Shown: positions 1 to 7,850 of the stretch, piece by piece
Position numbering within the stretch: position 1 is the first letter of the stretch
How the letters are laid out: the number at the start of each line of letters is the position of its first letter
Assembly (NCBI RefSeq): GCF_003026815.1
Contig: NZ_PYOG01000026.1
Location: 1 to 53,940 of the forward strand
DNA: 53,940 nt
Direction of reading: 5' to 3'
Source of the DNA: Photobacterium damselae
GTDB taxonomy: Bacteria; Pseudomonadota; Gammaproteobacteria; Enterobacterales; Vibrionaceae
Program-made: the position numbers and the translations under genes
The notes under the pieces: model-generated
The model's input: only the letters and a program-made list of their open reading frames with translations
The model's database searches: none
What the model was told of the DNA's origin: nothing

Positions 1-228
1 GTATTATAAATATAACTAATAATACGTTATTACTTATATTTAAAAATAGAATTTAAATAATAAAATCTAGCTCATAGTTTTAAGAAAAACATTAATATTG
101 TTTCATTTTAAGGTTGACCATAAAAAACCAGAGCGTATATTGATTCATATAGACAGCATATAAAAACAAAAGGAACGCAAAATAACGCTGTTTATTAACT
201 ATCGTTTTTCATACTAAGGATAGTTTTT

Positions 229-504
229 ATGAAAACATTTAGGTTAAGGATTAGTCATGGTTTATCCATGTTCCCTGATATAATAAAAAACACCACAGAC
301 CCAGATAAGGCATTGAATTTCCTGAAGTATGAAACATCACCATACTCACGGGGATATTCTAAAAGTATTGAAGTTGATGGTAAAGTATATGTGAAAAACA
401 TTGCCATTAATGATGCAAAAGTGTTTAAGGAGGACTATATTTGTCATGAAGAGAGCGTTGATTTTAGTCAGAGGATCTGGCGAATGATACTGCTTAAACT
501 GTGA
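229..504 (+). CDS. Hypothetical protein, 91 aa
   Basis: I do not recognise this protein. It has an AAGGAT ribosome-binding site about 8 bases before the ATG, which supports real translation. It is basic and soluble, with no clear signal peptide or membrane segment. An internal stretch of alternating hydrophobic and charged residues (about 45-65, around KSIEVDGKVYVKN) looks like beta strands. The 228 bases upstream are very AT-rich and show nothing else I can name. A 71-residue reading frame on the opposite strand (346-561) is probably a shadow. Confidence 0.5.
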   Translation: MKTFRLRISHGLSMFPDIIKNTTDPDKALNFLKYETSPYSRGYSKSIEVDGKVYVKNIAINDAKVFKEDYICHEESVDFSQRIWRMILLKL

Positions 505-629
505 ATAACAGAAACCAATTGAGTTAAACTTGTAATCCCATAATGAAGACCATAAAAGCACATCATCAGATCGGTGTCTTCTCTGATAAAGTTATATGTA
601 AATGGATAGAAAATAAGGAATGATGAATT

Positions 630-941
630 ATGGATACTTCAAAAATCACTGAAGCATACAAGCAAATTAAAACGATCAAAGATGCTGTTCAACAAACTCT
701 CACTCAACCTGATGCTAATTATAATCAAGAGCAGCTTCAAGTCCTGCTGATGCAATTAGATAAAGTGCAAGATGAACTCTTTTTTATTCGTGAAGAAGTG
801 TTTGAAAGTACAAAAAATTATAAACAGCTTCATAAAGAATCTAAAGAACAAGAAGCTCGTATTATTCACCTAAAAAAATCAGCAACGCAACACAACCATC
901 AGCGTAGTACACACCGAGCTACTTCTTGGCGTTGCCGTTAA
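630..941 (+). CDS. Hypothetical coiled-coil protein, 103 aa
   Basis: Not assigned to a named family. It is rich in Gln, Glu and Lys. Residues about 35-85 carry spaced hydrophobic residues typical of a coiled coil, for example LLMQLDKVQDELFFIREEVF. The C-terminus is short, basic and rich in His, Arg and Ser. An AAGGAA lies upstream of the ATG. It is followed by a structured region ending in a strong terminator. It is probably a small cytoplasmic oligomeric protein; the function is unknown. Confidence 0.6.
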   Translation: MDTSKITEAYKQIKTIKDAVQQTLTQPDANYNQEQLQVLLMQLDKVQDELFFIREEVFESTKNYKQLHKESKEQEARIIHLKKSATQHNHQRSTHRATSWRCR

Positions 942-993
942 TACTGATTGAACTTGATTCTCTATAATCTTGTTTTACTTGGTTATTAGTTAA

Positions 994-1068
994 TACTGAC
1001 TTCATTGGCTCACTTTTAAATAATTGATGGAGTCAGTACTCAGCCGCAGGTATCGCGGCTTTTTTTAT
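994..1068 (+). ncRNA. Candidate structured RNA: long hairpin followed by terminator
   Basis: Two stem-loops stand in tandem. TACTGACTTCAT (994-1005) pairs with ATGGAGTCAGTA (1027-1038) through 12 positions including one G-U pair. Three bases later the intrinsic terminator AGCCGC/GCGGCT begins. The layout resembles a 3'UTR-derived or free-standing small RNA. A TATAAT occurs at 963-968 but I see no matching -35 box, so the RNA may simply be the 3' end of the preceding transcript. Confidence 0.3.
1042..1068 (+). terminator. Rho-independent terminator
   Basis: AGCCGC, a 7-base loop, GCGGCT, then a run of T. It ends the transcript of the coiled-coil gene at 630-941. Confidence 0.85.
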
Positions 1069-1075
1069 TTTTAAT

Positions 1076-1105
1076 ACAAAAAAGCAGCCGATTAAGACTG
1101 CTTTT
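1076..1105 (-). terminator. Rho-independent terminator
   Basis: On the minus strand AAAAGCAG pairs with CTGCTTTT and is followed by more T. It lies about 25 bases past the stop codon of the zinc-ribbon gene at 1131-1430. Confidence 0.7.
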
Positions 1106-1130
1106 AAAGATAAGAAGGTTTACTTGTTTA

Positions 1131-1430
1131 TTAGCCTAAACGTTGCAGAACAAGAGGCCACAGTGTGCTATAGGCAAACCAGCATCCAGTAGCAATGATC
1201 GCTGTCCATACCGCGCAAGAAACAACTTGCGATTTACGCAAATGGTTAGCAGGATCTGGCTCGCCGCAATGAGGACAGAAATGCGCCTTACGGGAGACCA
1301 TACCTTCACATGCTGGACATTGGGTTAATTTCTTTGATACTGGCTTAGTCGGTCTTACTGGCGCAGTACGCTGTTCGGCACGAAAAGATAGTGGATCTTG
1401 TTGCTCTGATTGTAATGGCGAATTACTCAT
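1131..1430 (-). CDS. Zinc-ribbon membrane protein, 99 aa
   Basis: Residues about 38-56 hold a CPAC...CPHC zinc-ribbon with 13 residues between the two knuckles (CPACEGMV...HFCPHCGE). A single hydrophobic segment follows at about 70-93 (VVSCAVWTAIIATGCWFAYS). The N-terminal 35 residues are polar and Pro/Gln-rich. The layout suggests a cytoplasmic zinc ribbon tethered to the inner membrane by a C-terminal anchor. It is monocistronic with its own terminator. The function is unknown; four-Cys ribbons of this kind bind nucleic acid or protein. Confidence 0.7.
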   Translation of the reverse strand: MSNSPLQSEQQDPLSFRAEQRTAPVRPTKPVSKKLTQCPACEGMVSRKAHFCPHCGEPDPANHLRKSQVVSCAVWTAIIATGCWFAYSTLWPLVLQRLG

Positions 1431-1573
1431 AATGTACTTTTAAATCGTTTTAATGCTCAATAAATAGTCGTGTATGATACCGAAAAAACGACACAAACAA
1501 CACTGTTCATTTGTAATTGGCTAAATCTTCTGATGGATCAATAACAAAAGGAGGATCTAGCCACAATTTGATC

Positions 1574-2635
1574 TTATTCTGCCAAATGCCGTTGCAATGC
1601 TTGTTCTATATCTGCCGCAGTTAAATCATCACCATCAATCACTTCAATGTCGATTGATCGAAGTTTGTCAGCAACGCCCTTGGCATTATCAGTAAAAAAG
1701 AGTGTTGGGAGGTGCATGTAGCTTCCCGTTAAGCTTTTATTATTTTTTGCTAAGTATGAGGTTGTTTGTGCAAATATCTGTTTTTGAATGGATGCTAATT
1801 GCTCAAGACTAGATACACTCACAGCAAGAGGTGCAATCCAATCTAAATATGGTTGTTGATAGCTTTGTAAAGGCTCGATTAACGAACTTGCATCCCCGAG
1901 TGTTGATATTAGGCTTTGTGCCAGCACCATAGAAGCATCAATTACAGTGATTTCAGGTGGTAGTAGTCCTTGTTGCTTAAAGCGAAGACAACTCTCCGCG
2001 GTAAGAGCCAGAGGTAATTCAGTACATCCAAGAACAATCTTTGTACATCCCTGTTTTGCTAATTCATCACAAATCACCTCACACAATAACTGCTCTGCTT
2101 GCGGGGTGATTTTAGCCGTCTTAATACCAAACTCAGGATGATAAATGGCATCCATTACTTTTTGTTGATTCTCAAGGCTTGGTTTTGTTGACTTAACACC
2201 CTGATCAGCTAATGCAGACTGATAGAGTCCAGAATCTACTAAGCTATTGACACCCATAACAAGAATGGTGTCTTCACTACCCTCTAATGACGCTGCTGTT
2301 TGCTTTATCATATCGACAAAGTGAACTGGGATCTGTGGCAAAATAGTACGAAATAGCTCATGAGCACTATTACAAGCCAATCCCATTACTTTAACATCTA
2401 AATACTGCATCAATCTTAACGTGTAGGTAGCTGTTGCATATTTGCGCAGTTCTGGAGTATCGGTTGCTTGCCACTGTTGCCCCACTTCTTCTGCTTTGTA
2501 TGCTAAGCGAGAGTTACCGAAAGCAACTAACTCAATTGAATCAGAGGCACTGATCGAACCATTGATTTTCTCAATTAAATCAACCATGGCTTCATTGCCC
2601 ATACCACCGATCACACCAATCCTAGTACTTCCCAT
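1574..2635 (-). CDS. Aspartate/glutamate racemase family protein with C-terminal extension, 353 aa
   Basis: Residues 1-245 match the Asp/Glu racemase family. They include an N-terminal GVIGGMGNEA loop and the two catalytic-cysteine motifs GLACNSAHE (about Cys 88) and LGCTELPLAL (about Cys 204). These enzymes use two cysteines to racemise amino acids without a cofactor. Family members such as YgeA are usually about 230 residues. Here about 110 further residues follow, ending in a small alpha/beta-looking segment (FFTDNAKGVADKLRSIDIEVIDGDDL). The substrate cannot be read from sequence. An AAGGAAG site precedes the ATG. It appears monocistronic. Confidence 0.8.
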   Translation of the reverse strand: MGSTRIGVIGGMGNEAMVDLIEKINGSISASDSIELVAFGNSRLAYKAEEVGQQWQATDTPELRKYATATYTLRLMQYLDVKVMGLACNSAHELFRTILPQIPVHFVDMIKQTAASLEGSEDTILVMGVNSLVDSGLYQSALADQGVKSTKPSLENQQKVMDAIYHPEFGIKTAKITPQAEQLLCEVICDELAKQGCTKIVLGCTELPLALTAESCLRFKQQGLLPPEITVIDASMVLAQSLISTLGDASSLIEPLQSYQQPYLDWIAPLAVSVSSLEQLASIQKQIFAQTTSYLAKNNKSLTGSYMHLPTLFFTDNAKGVADKLRSIDIEVIDGDDLTAADIEQALQRHLAE

Positions 2636-2860
2636 CTCAACTTCCTTGCTCTATAAAAACTGTGATTAATTTACTCTAACAACTTCATAGCGTAACGATT
2701 TAGTGTAAACGTTTCCGTGAGATATTACGCACTCTACTTTTTGTTACAGATTTAATGAAGGAAAGAGAGATGGAAAGAGAAAGGATTATATTACTAGTAG
2801 ATCAAAAAACGCCCCAGAACTTAGAGTTATGAAGCGTTTATCGTTATATAAAAGACGTGT

Positions 2861-3160
2861 TCATTGGATCTTAGTTAACACCAAAGCTAACCGTTGATTC
2901 AACTCATCGACATGATAATCGTGGCCTTCACTTTTAGCATAAAGCATCGCGTCCATAATATGGCTAGACATTTTCGCTAATACAAAAGAACTCTGTCCTT
3001 CAAGTGAAGATTCAAATTCGCTAAGACTTAATTGATCAACTGCACAACATCTCAGTTGACTGTTATATTGGGCTTTAGTGGCTTTCGTTAAATAGTGAAT
3101 AGCCATTGTGATCAATAAAGAAACAGCAAGAATAATTAAGATTGGTGGCGCTAGGGACAT
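2861..3160 (-). CDS. Hypothetical membrane-anchored protein, 99 aa
   Basis: An N-terminal hydrophobic segment (residues 5-24, PPILIILAVSLLITMAIHYL) is followed by a soluble helical domain. Two adjacent cysteines (RCC, about 38-39) are notable. The start is well supported by TAGGAGGT eight bases before the ATG. The family is unknown to me. The upstream leader carries a possible short peptide ORF and a hairpin, so translation may be regulated. Confidence 0.6.
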   Translation of the reverse strand: MSLAPPILIILAVSLLITMAIHYLTKATKAQYNSQLRCCAVDQLSLSEFESSLEGQSSFVLAKMSSHIMDAMLYAKSEGHDYHVDELNQRLALVLTKIQ

Positions 3161-3191
3161 AAGCTATACCTCCTAAGTTTCGGGAAACAGC

Positions 3192-3208
3192 TTGGGATAT
3201 CAACCCAA
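3192..3208 (-). promoter_or_regulatory. Leader hairpin before the 2861-3160 gene
   Basis: TTGGG-TTGATAT-CCCAA forms a 5-bp stem about 20 bases before the ribosome-binding site of the membrane-anchored gene. It may modulate translation. No U-run follows, so it is not a terminator. Confidence 0.3.
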
Positions 3209-3225
3209 CCCACGGCAACATCTCT

Positions 3226-3282
3226 TTAAACACGGGCAGTAATTCTTATTACTACTGGAGCTTCAATGAAGAGAAAAGCCAT
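3226..3282 (-). CDS. Possible 18-residue leader peptide
   Basis: An ATG-TAA frame encodes MAFLFIEAPVVIRITARV, 65 bases before the start of the 2861-3160 gene. It has no obvious Shine-Dalgarno sequence. A TATAAT in the same direction lies about 50 bases upstream (near 3330). The remainder of 3283-3640 is AT-rich and I see nothing else in it. The ORF may be chance, but its position and the hairpin after it are typical of a regulatory leader. Confidence 0.25.
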   Translation of the reverse strand: MAFLFIEAPVVIRITARV

Positions 3283-3640
3283 GTTTAAAAATGTCGACTC
3301 TTCATACGATTTGTCTTCAAATTCGCGGTTATTATAATCCGTTTTAGAGAAAAAATACCCTTTTCAGTTTACCATTTTTAGTGAATTAAATTTTCAAAAA
3401 CGAAAATTTGCCTATCTATTCAAAACAAGCTTAAATTCATATTTTTGCAATTTAAGACATCTCGTTCTTATTAAATGAGACAAACCAAATCTAATACATA
3501 ACATAATGAAACCATTAGATTTCATACGCAATTAAAATACAATTCATCATCCTGTTCATTTCTATTCATATGCCAACAAAGAATAGTTATTCATATCGAA
3601 ATTTAACAAACAACATGATTTTGTGAGCTAGTTTGCAAAA

Positions 3641-4897
3641 TTAATTTATGAAATCAACAGTTGCATCGCAGCCATTAGCCCTATTATTGCTTAATTCAAC
3701 ACTCCAGTTATATTTTCGACAAATATCTTTAACAATAAGTAGACCTAGTCCATAACCTTTCTGTCCATTCTCGGCATCTGGATCAATGCCAACTCCGGTA
3801 TCAGAAATAACCACGTTCGATGTATTAAGGATTATTGTGATTCTTCCTTGTTCAGTATACGTAAAAGCATTCTTTATTAAGTTTCCAAGCAATATTTTGA
3901 CCGCAGGAAGAGGAGCATTAACTGTTGGTTCACCGTTTGCCACCACGTCAATTTTAACGGTTTTACCATCCAATAACTGTTGGTAACTGGATATCAATGA
4001 ATGAATTAAGTCTTCCCTGATTTGCCAAGGAGTTTCAGTAAGTTGTTCATCACGAGTTAATGATAGTAAGGTCTGAACATACTCTTGCATCTCATCAACA
4101 GCGGGTAGCATTCGATTGCGTTGACGCTCAACAAATTCTGGCTGTTGTGAGTGCCCAAGTAAAGTCAGTCCCCCTTTTATCACCATAAGAGGCGTTCTTA
4201 ATTCATGACTCGCAAAACGGTTAAAAGCCCGCTCTCGTTCAAGCAGATCAGTTATTTGCTGTTGGTAATCATTCAAGCTTTCTACTAATTGTACCAATTC
4301 GCGTGTTTGACCACTTGAAGGTAATTGAATGGGGGTAAAATCATTATGCGCTCGGTTTTGCAGCTGCTTAGATAGCGAAGAAAGAGGCGAGGTTAAGCGA
4401 ACAGAAATACGCAATACCGCAAATAAACTGACTAACAATAGTCCTAATGTTAGTAGCATTTGATAGCTTTGCGAATCCATCATTTGCTCTTCACTACGTT
4501 CAAATATAGGATCGATATTAAAAATATAAACCTCTTGTTCCTTGCCTTGATAAGTCACTTTGGATCGCATAACAAAGTATTCAGTTTCTAACTCATCTTG
4601 ACTCGGCTTATACACTTCAACCGCTTTATTAAAAGGTAAGTTCTCAGGTAGATGAATATCGCTAGGTATATTTGCTTTCCCAAAATAGAACGAGGTATAA
4701 GGGTTGTTATGTTCAAGCTCATCTTGCGGTAGGTTTTGTTGTACCGACTCTAGTGCCATATCTAGCCTATTTTGCGCATTAAACATCTCTAAATCTTCAA
4801 TTGTTGATTCAAAAATAGAAAAGTGGATTGCAATAATCGCAAACGCAACAATAGAAAAATAAGTAAACGTTAACTGCTTAGCGGATTTAATCTTCAT
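3641..4897 (-). CDS. Sensor histidine kinase, CarS/VprB-like, 418 aa
   Basis: A transmembrane helix at about 10-28, a periplasmic sensor region (about 30-140), a second helix at about 147-167, then HAMP. The HisKA H-box is FASHELRTPL (His 231). The ATPase domain has the N-box NLIKNAFTYT, DTGVGID and GYGLGLLIVKD. The start overlaps the response-regulator stop by 11 bases, so the two are translationally coupled. Its place beside an ArnT-like transferase and its resemblance to Vibrio cholerae CarS/VprB suggest sensing of envelope stress, divalent cations or cationic peptides. The assignment to that orthologue is from memory. Confidence 0.85.
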   Translation of the reverse strand: MKIKSAKQLTFTYFSIVAFAIIAIHFSIFESTIEDLEMFNAQNRLDMALESVQQNLPQDELEHNNPYTSFYFGKANIPSDIHLPENLPFNKAVEVYKPSQDELETEYFVMRSKVTYQGKEQEVYIFNIDPIFERSEEQMMDSQSYQMLLTLGLLLVSLFAVLRISVRLTSPLSSLSKQLQNRAHNDFTPIQLPSSGQTRELVQLVESLNDYQQQITDLLERERAFNRFASHELRTPLMVIKGGLTLLGHSQQPEFVERQRNRMLPAVDEMQEYVQTLLSLTRDEQLTETPWQIREDLIHSLISSYQQLLDGKTVKIDVVANGEPTVNAPLPAVKILLGNLIKNAFTYTEQGRITIILNTSNVVISDTGVGIDPDAENGQKGYGLGLLIVKDICRKYNWSVELSNNRANGCDATVDFIN

Positions 4898-5576
4898 GTG
4901 AGACCTCAGGTGTAACTAACTGATACCCCACTTTTGGCAACGTTTGAATATAAGCATGCTCAAAAGGTTTATCGATTAAATTTCTAAGCTGATATAAATG
5001 ACTACGTAGCACATTACTGTCTGGCTCATCATCTCCCCATAATGCTGTCACTAACTCATCTTTTGTTACCACTTGGGGAGCTCGAGTCATTAATAGGCGT
5101 AAAATAGTAAATAGTGAAGGATTCAGTGCGAATTTACAGGACTTACGATAAGCCGTATGTGTTTTTACATCTAAAGAGAGTTCACCAAACACGAGGGTGT
5201 TAGAAGCCACCATCCCGCTGCGTCGACGAGTTAACGCTTTGACTCTAGCCTCTAAAATTTCTAAATCAAACGGTTTAACTAGGTAATCGTCTGCACCGTT
5301 TTGAAAGCCAGCCAAAATGTCTTCTCTGCTATCCATGGCTGTTAGCATTAATACAGGTGTATCGATACCATAATCTCGTAGCTCACGGCACACTGTCAGT
5401 CCATCCATTTTAGGTAACATGAGATCTAAAATAATAAGATCGTAATGTTGCTCTTTTGCTAAAGCTAATCCTCTAGGGCCTGTGGCTGCATGATCGAGAA
5501 CTGCGCCTTTGATTTCAAAGTAATCAAAAATAATCCCCGCAGTATCGTGGTGATCTTCAACTAAAAGAATCCGCAT
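4887..5576 (-). CDS. OmpR-family response regulator, CarR/VprA-like, 229 aa
   Basis: A receiver domain (1-120) with acidic pocket ED at 7-8, phospho-acceptor Asp 51 (IILDLMLPKMDG) and the conserved Lys in DDYLVKPF. A C-terminal winged helix of the OmpR/PhoB type follows (about 135-222, ending LRSHLYQLRNLIDKPF...VGYQLV). It is the first gene of an operon with the kinase. In V. cholerae the CarR/VprA regulator controls lipid A modification; the divergent ArnT-like gene fits that role. An inverted repeat lies 36-67 bases upstream of its start. Confidence 0.88.
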   Translation of the reverse strand: MRILLVEDHHDTAGIIFDYFEIKGAVLDHAATGPRGLALAKEQHYDLIILDLMLPKMDGLTVCRELRDYGIDTPVLMLTAMDSREDILAGFQNGADDYLVKPFDLEILEARVKALTRRRSGMVASNTLVFGELSLDVKTHTAYRKSCKFALNPSLFTILRLLMTRAPQVVTKDELVTALWGDDEPDSNVLRSHLYQLRNLIDKPFEHAYIQTLPKVGYQLVTPEVSHED

Positions 5577-5611
5577 AGTATCTCTCTCATTGATTTATAT
5601 TTATGTCGTAT

Positions 5612-5643
5612 ACCGCGAAGTTATACGCCCTACACTTCGCGGT
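5612..5643. repeat. Inverted repeat upstream of the response regulator
   Basis: ACCGCGAAG (5612-5620) and CTTCGCGGT (5635-5643) are perfect 9-bp arms around a 14-base spacer. They lie in the 5' region of the regulator gene. They could be a regulatory hairpin or an operator. The stem is too GC-rich for chance in this AT-rich gap. Confidence 0.55.
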
Positions 5644-5758
5644 TTGAAATAACTTAGGTATAGCATTGTCGCATAGAAAAACGTGAAAAAAACGTCGATA
5701 ACCTTTTTATCACCATCTACATTTTAAGTTAATGGGGATTTTATTATGAGGATTTCCC

Positions 5759-5866
5759 ATGACAACCATATACCACTCCCCCCCATTTTTTATGAGATCA
5801 CAGCTTAATATCACTATCTTTTTCTTTCATTACACGAGTAATCCAAGTCTTGGCTCCCCTAAATAA
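5759..5866 (+). CDS. Possible 35-residue upstream ORF with poly-C tract
   Basis: ATG is preceded by a GAGG eight bases upstream. The frame starts MTTIYHSPPFFMRS and ends with TAA three bases before the first ATG of the ArnT-like gene. It includes a run of seven C (about 5778-5784) coding Ser-Pro-Pro and a hydrophobic NITIFFF segment. Nothing similar is known to me. It may be a leader ORF coupled to the downstream gene, or chance. Confidence 0.25.
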   Translation: MTTIYHSPPFFMRSQLNITIFFFHYTSNPSLGSPK

Positions 5867-5881
5867 TGAATGGAAAAGATC

Positions 5882-7327
5882 ATGAGAATCTTCAATAAAC
5901 TTACAAAACAAACCTCTTTGGCTCATATAGCAATAATTACTGTCATCTCCACATTCATTATTCGCTTTGTAACTTTAAGCATGTACCCACTCATGGATAC
6001 GACAGAGGCTAGATATGGGGAAATGGCTCGAATTATGGCAGAAACAGGCAACTGGATTACGCCAATGTTTGATTACAATGTACCATTTTGGGGTAAACCC
6101 CCTCTGTTTAGTTGGCTAAGTGCTGCAAGTATCAAGCTATTAGGCAATTCAGAATTCGCTGTTCGACTACCTCATTTGCTGGTCGGTATTCTCATTACAA
6201 TAATAACTTACCTGTTCGCCAAAAAAGTACAGAAAAACAATACGGTGGCACTGCTTAGCGCAGCAATTTTAGCAACCAGTACCGCATTCATTGTTATCTC
6301 TGGTGCCGTCATGACAGACACAGCCTTAACTTTTGCGATTACACTTAGCATGGTCAGTTTTTGGCGTAACTGGCAACAACCATCTCTATTTTTCGGGCTA
6401 CTATTTTTCGTTGGATTAGCCATCGGGATGCTAGCAAAAGGGCCATTAACCCTCGTATTAGTAGGAATGAGTATTATACTCTGGAGCCTGTCTGACGGTC
6501 GTTGGCGCTTACTGTATGCAAAATTACCTTGGGGATATGGTTTAGTCACCTTTCTAGTTTTAACGTTACCTTGGTATTTATTGGCGGAGTGGAAAACCCC
6601 AGGATTTTTACATTATTTTATTATCGGCGAACACTTTATGCGCTTTGTGGTTAGCGGATGGAAAGGCGATCTTTATGGAACGGCTCATGAAGAGTTAAGA
6701 GGTACTATTTGGTTATTAGCTTTATTGGCAACATTACCTTGGAGCCCCCTTTTTATTTGGCAACTGATTAAACGCCTAAAAGCAGGAGGAGATTCGAAAA
6801 GCAGTTCAGACGGATATCTAAGCTTCTTATGGTGCTGGATGTTAGCGCCTCTATTCCTATTTACTTTTGCTGGAAATATTCTTACTAGTTACGTGATGCC
6901 CAGTATACCTGCATTTGCTCTGTTATTAAGTCGATACCAGAGTGAGCAACCATTGAATAAGAAAGTTTACACTATTGGTTTTATAACACCGATACTGCTT
7001 TTTATTACCGCAATCGTATTAGGCTCGGGAGTGACAGGAAAAACTGCAGATAATCGTTTACTTACGATATGGAAACAACAACCTGAGCATAACCAAAGTG
7101 CTTTAGTATATCTGGGTAAACGACCATTTTCAGCTCAATATTATTCCGATGGTAAAGCCGTTAGATCAGAAGCAAAACCGGATCAACTTCTGGCTGACCT
7201 CAACAAATCCACTTTTATCGTTCTGAGCAATACTCAAGATAACCTTCGAGATATTCAACAATATCCAAATTGTCAACAACGGGGAAAAACATCAGAGCGT
7301 ATTCTCTATTATTGTTCGATAAATTGA
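5882..7327 (+). CDS. ArnT-like GT-C glycosyltransferase (lipid A modification), 481 aa
   Basis: An integral membrane glycosyltransferase of the PMT/ArnT family (GT83-like) with about 11-12 hydrophobic helices. The first periplasmic loop carries the family signature DTTEARYGEMA and NVPFWGKPPLFSW. These enzymes move a sugar such as 4-amino-arabinose from undecaprenyl phosphate to lipid A, raising resistance to cationic peptides. I prefer the ATG at 5882 because GGAAAAG lies 8 bases before it; an in-frame ATG at 5870 lacks a site. The length is shorter than E. coli ArnT (about 550), mainly in the C-terminal periplasmic part. No arn biosynthesis genes are present nearby, so the donor sugar is uncertain. 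Confidence 0.8.
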   Translation: MRIFNKLTKQTSLAHIAIITVISTFIIRFVTLSMYPLMDTTEARYGEMARIMAETGNWITPMFDYNVPFWGKPPLFSWLSAASIKLLGNSEFAVRLPHLLVGILITIITYLFAKKVQKNNTVALLSAAILATSTAFIVISGAVMTDTALTFAITLSMVSFWRNWQQPSLFFGLLFFVGLAIGMLAKGPLTLVLVGMSIILWSLSDGRWRLLYAKLPWGYGLVTFLVLTLPWYLLAEWKTPGFLHYFIIGEHFMRFVVSGWKGDLYGTAHEELRGTIWLLALLATLPWSPLFIWQLIKRLKAGGDSKSSSDGYLSFLWCWMLAPLFLFTFAGNILTSYVMPSIPAFALLLSRYQSEQPLNKKVYTIGFITPILLFITAIVLGSGVTGKTADNRLLTIWKQQPEHNQSALVYLGKRPFSAQYYSDGKAVRSEAKPDQLLADLNKSTFIVLSNTQDNLRDIQQYPNCQQRGKTSERILYYCSIN

Positions 7328-7350
7328 ACACTATTTTCCCCATCATCTAC

Positions 7351-7386
7351 AAGAGCACAATTTTCTAAATTTGTGCTCTTTTTTCT
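7351..7386 (+). terminator. Rho-independent terminator
   Basis: AAGAGCACAA pairs perfectly with TTGTGCTCTT around a 10-base loop, followed by T-rich sequence. It ends the ArnT-like transcript. The rest of the gap up to 7717 is AT-rich with nothing I can identify. Confidence 0.85.
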
Positions 7387-7717
7387 GTTTTCCAGCCAGC
7401 AGAAAAAACTCACCTCAAGACTTTTGTGAACATGATCGCACTTTTCACTCAAGAACAAACACCCAGCATATAGAACAAATTACCAGCATACAGTTATAGC
7501 GTAAAAAGATATTCTAATGATAAAGCTCGCATTAAAATTATTTTTCATTCTAACAACAAAAACATCACAATTATTTGCATAGAGATAGATTTCTGCTCCC
7601 TTCATCTAAAAATTAAATACGTTATAGTGGTTATCAGAACGTAAAAATAACGTTTCTTATTATGAGTCAAAGCCTAAATTGGCGCTAAAGTTAGTAAAGA
7701 TTAACAAGGAGTTTTTC

Positions 7718-7783
7718 ATGGCACGTCGTACTCAAAACAAACGCATTAAAGAAATCCTAAAAGGCGTAAGCAAGAAGAAATAA
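7718..7783 (+). CDS. Small basic peptide, 21 aa
   Basis: The ORF begins MARRTQNKRIKEILKG and ends in three lysines. An ACAAGGAG ribosome-binding site sits 6-7 bases before the ATG and a strong terminator follows the stop by 26 bases. It is therefore a complete small transcription unit. Ten of 21 residues are Arg or Lys, which suggests RNA, ribosome or membrane contact. The function is unknown. It recalls the short basic DUF2986-type proteins of Vibrio, but that is only a resemblance. Confidence 0.6.
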   Translation: MARRTQNKRIKEILKGVSKKK

Positions 7784-7808
7784 TCACTTCTAACTAAAAC
7801 ATCAAATG

Positions 7809-7838
7809 GGCCCCTTTCAACAGGGGCTTATATTTTTA
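7809..7838 (+). terminator. Rho-independent terminator
   Basis: GCCCC, an 8-base loop, GGGGC, then TTATATTTTT. It ends the small basic peptide unit and stands before the convergent LysR gene. Confidence 0.75.
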
Positions 7839-7850
7839 TATATCTACTTA

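Noticed and set aside
346..561. 71-residue minus-strand frame
   Set aside because: It is antisense to the gene at 229-504 and has no ribosome-binding site or family.
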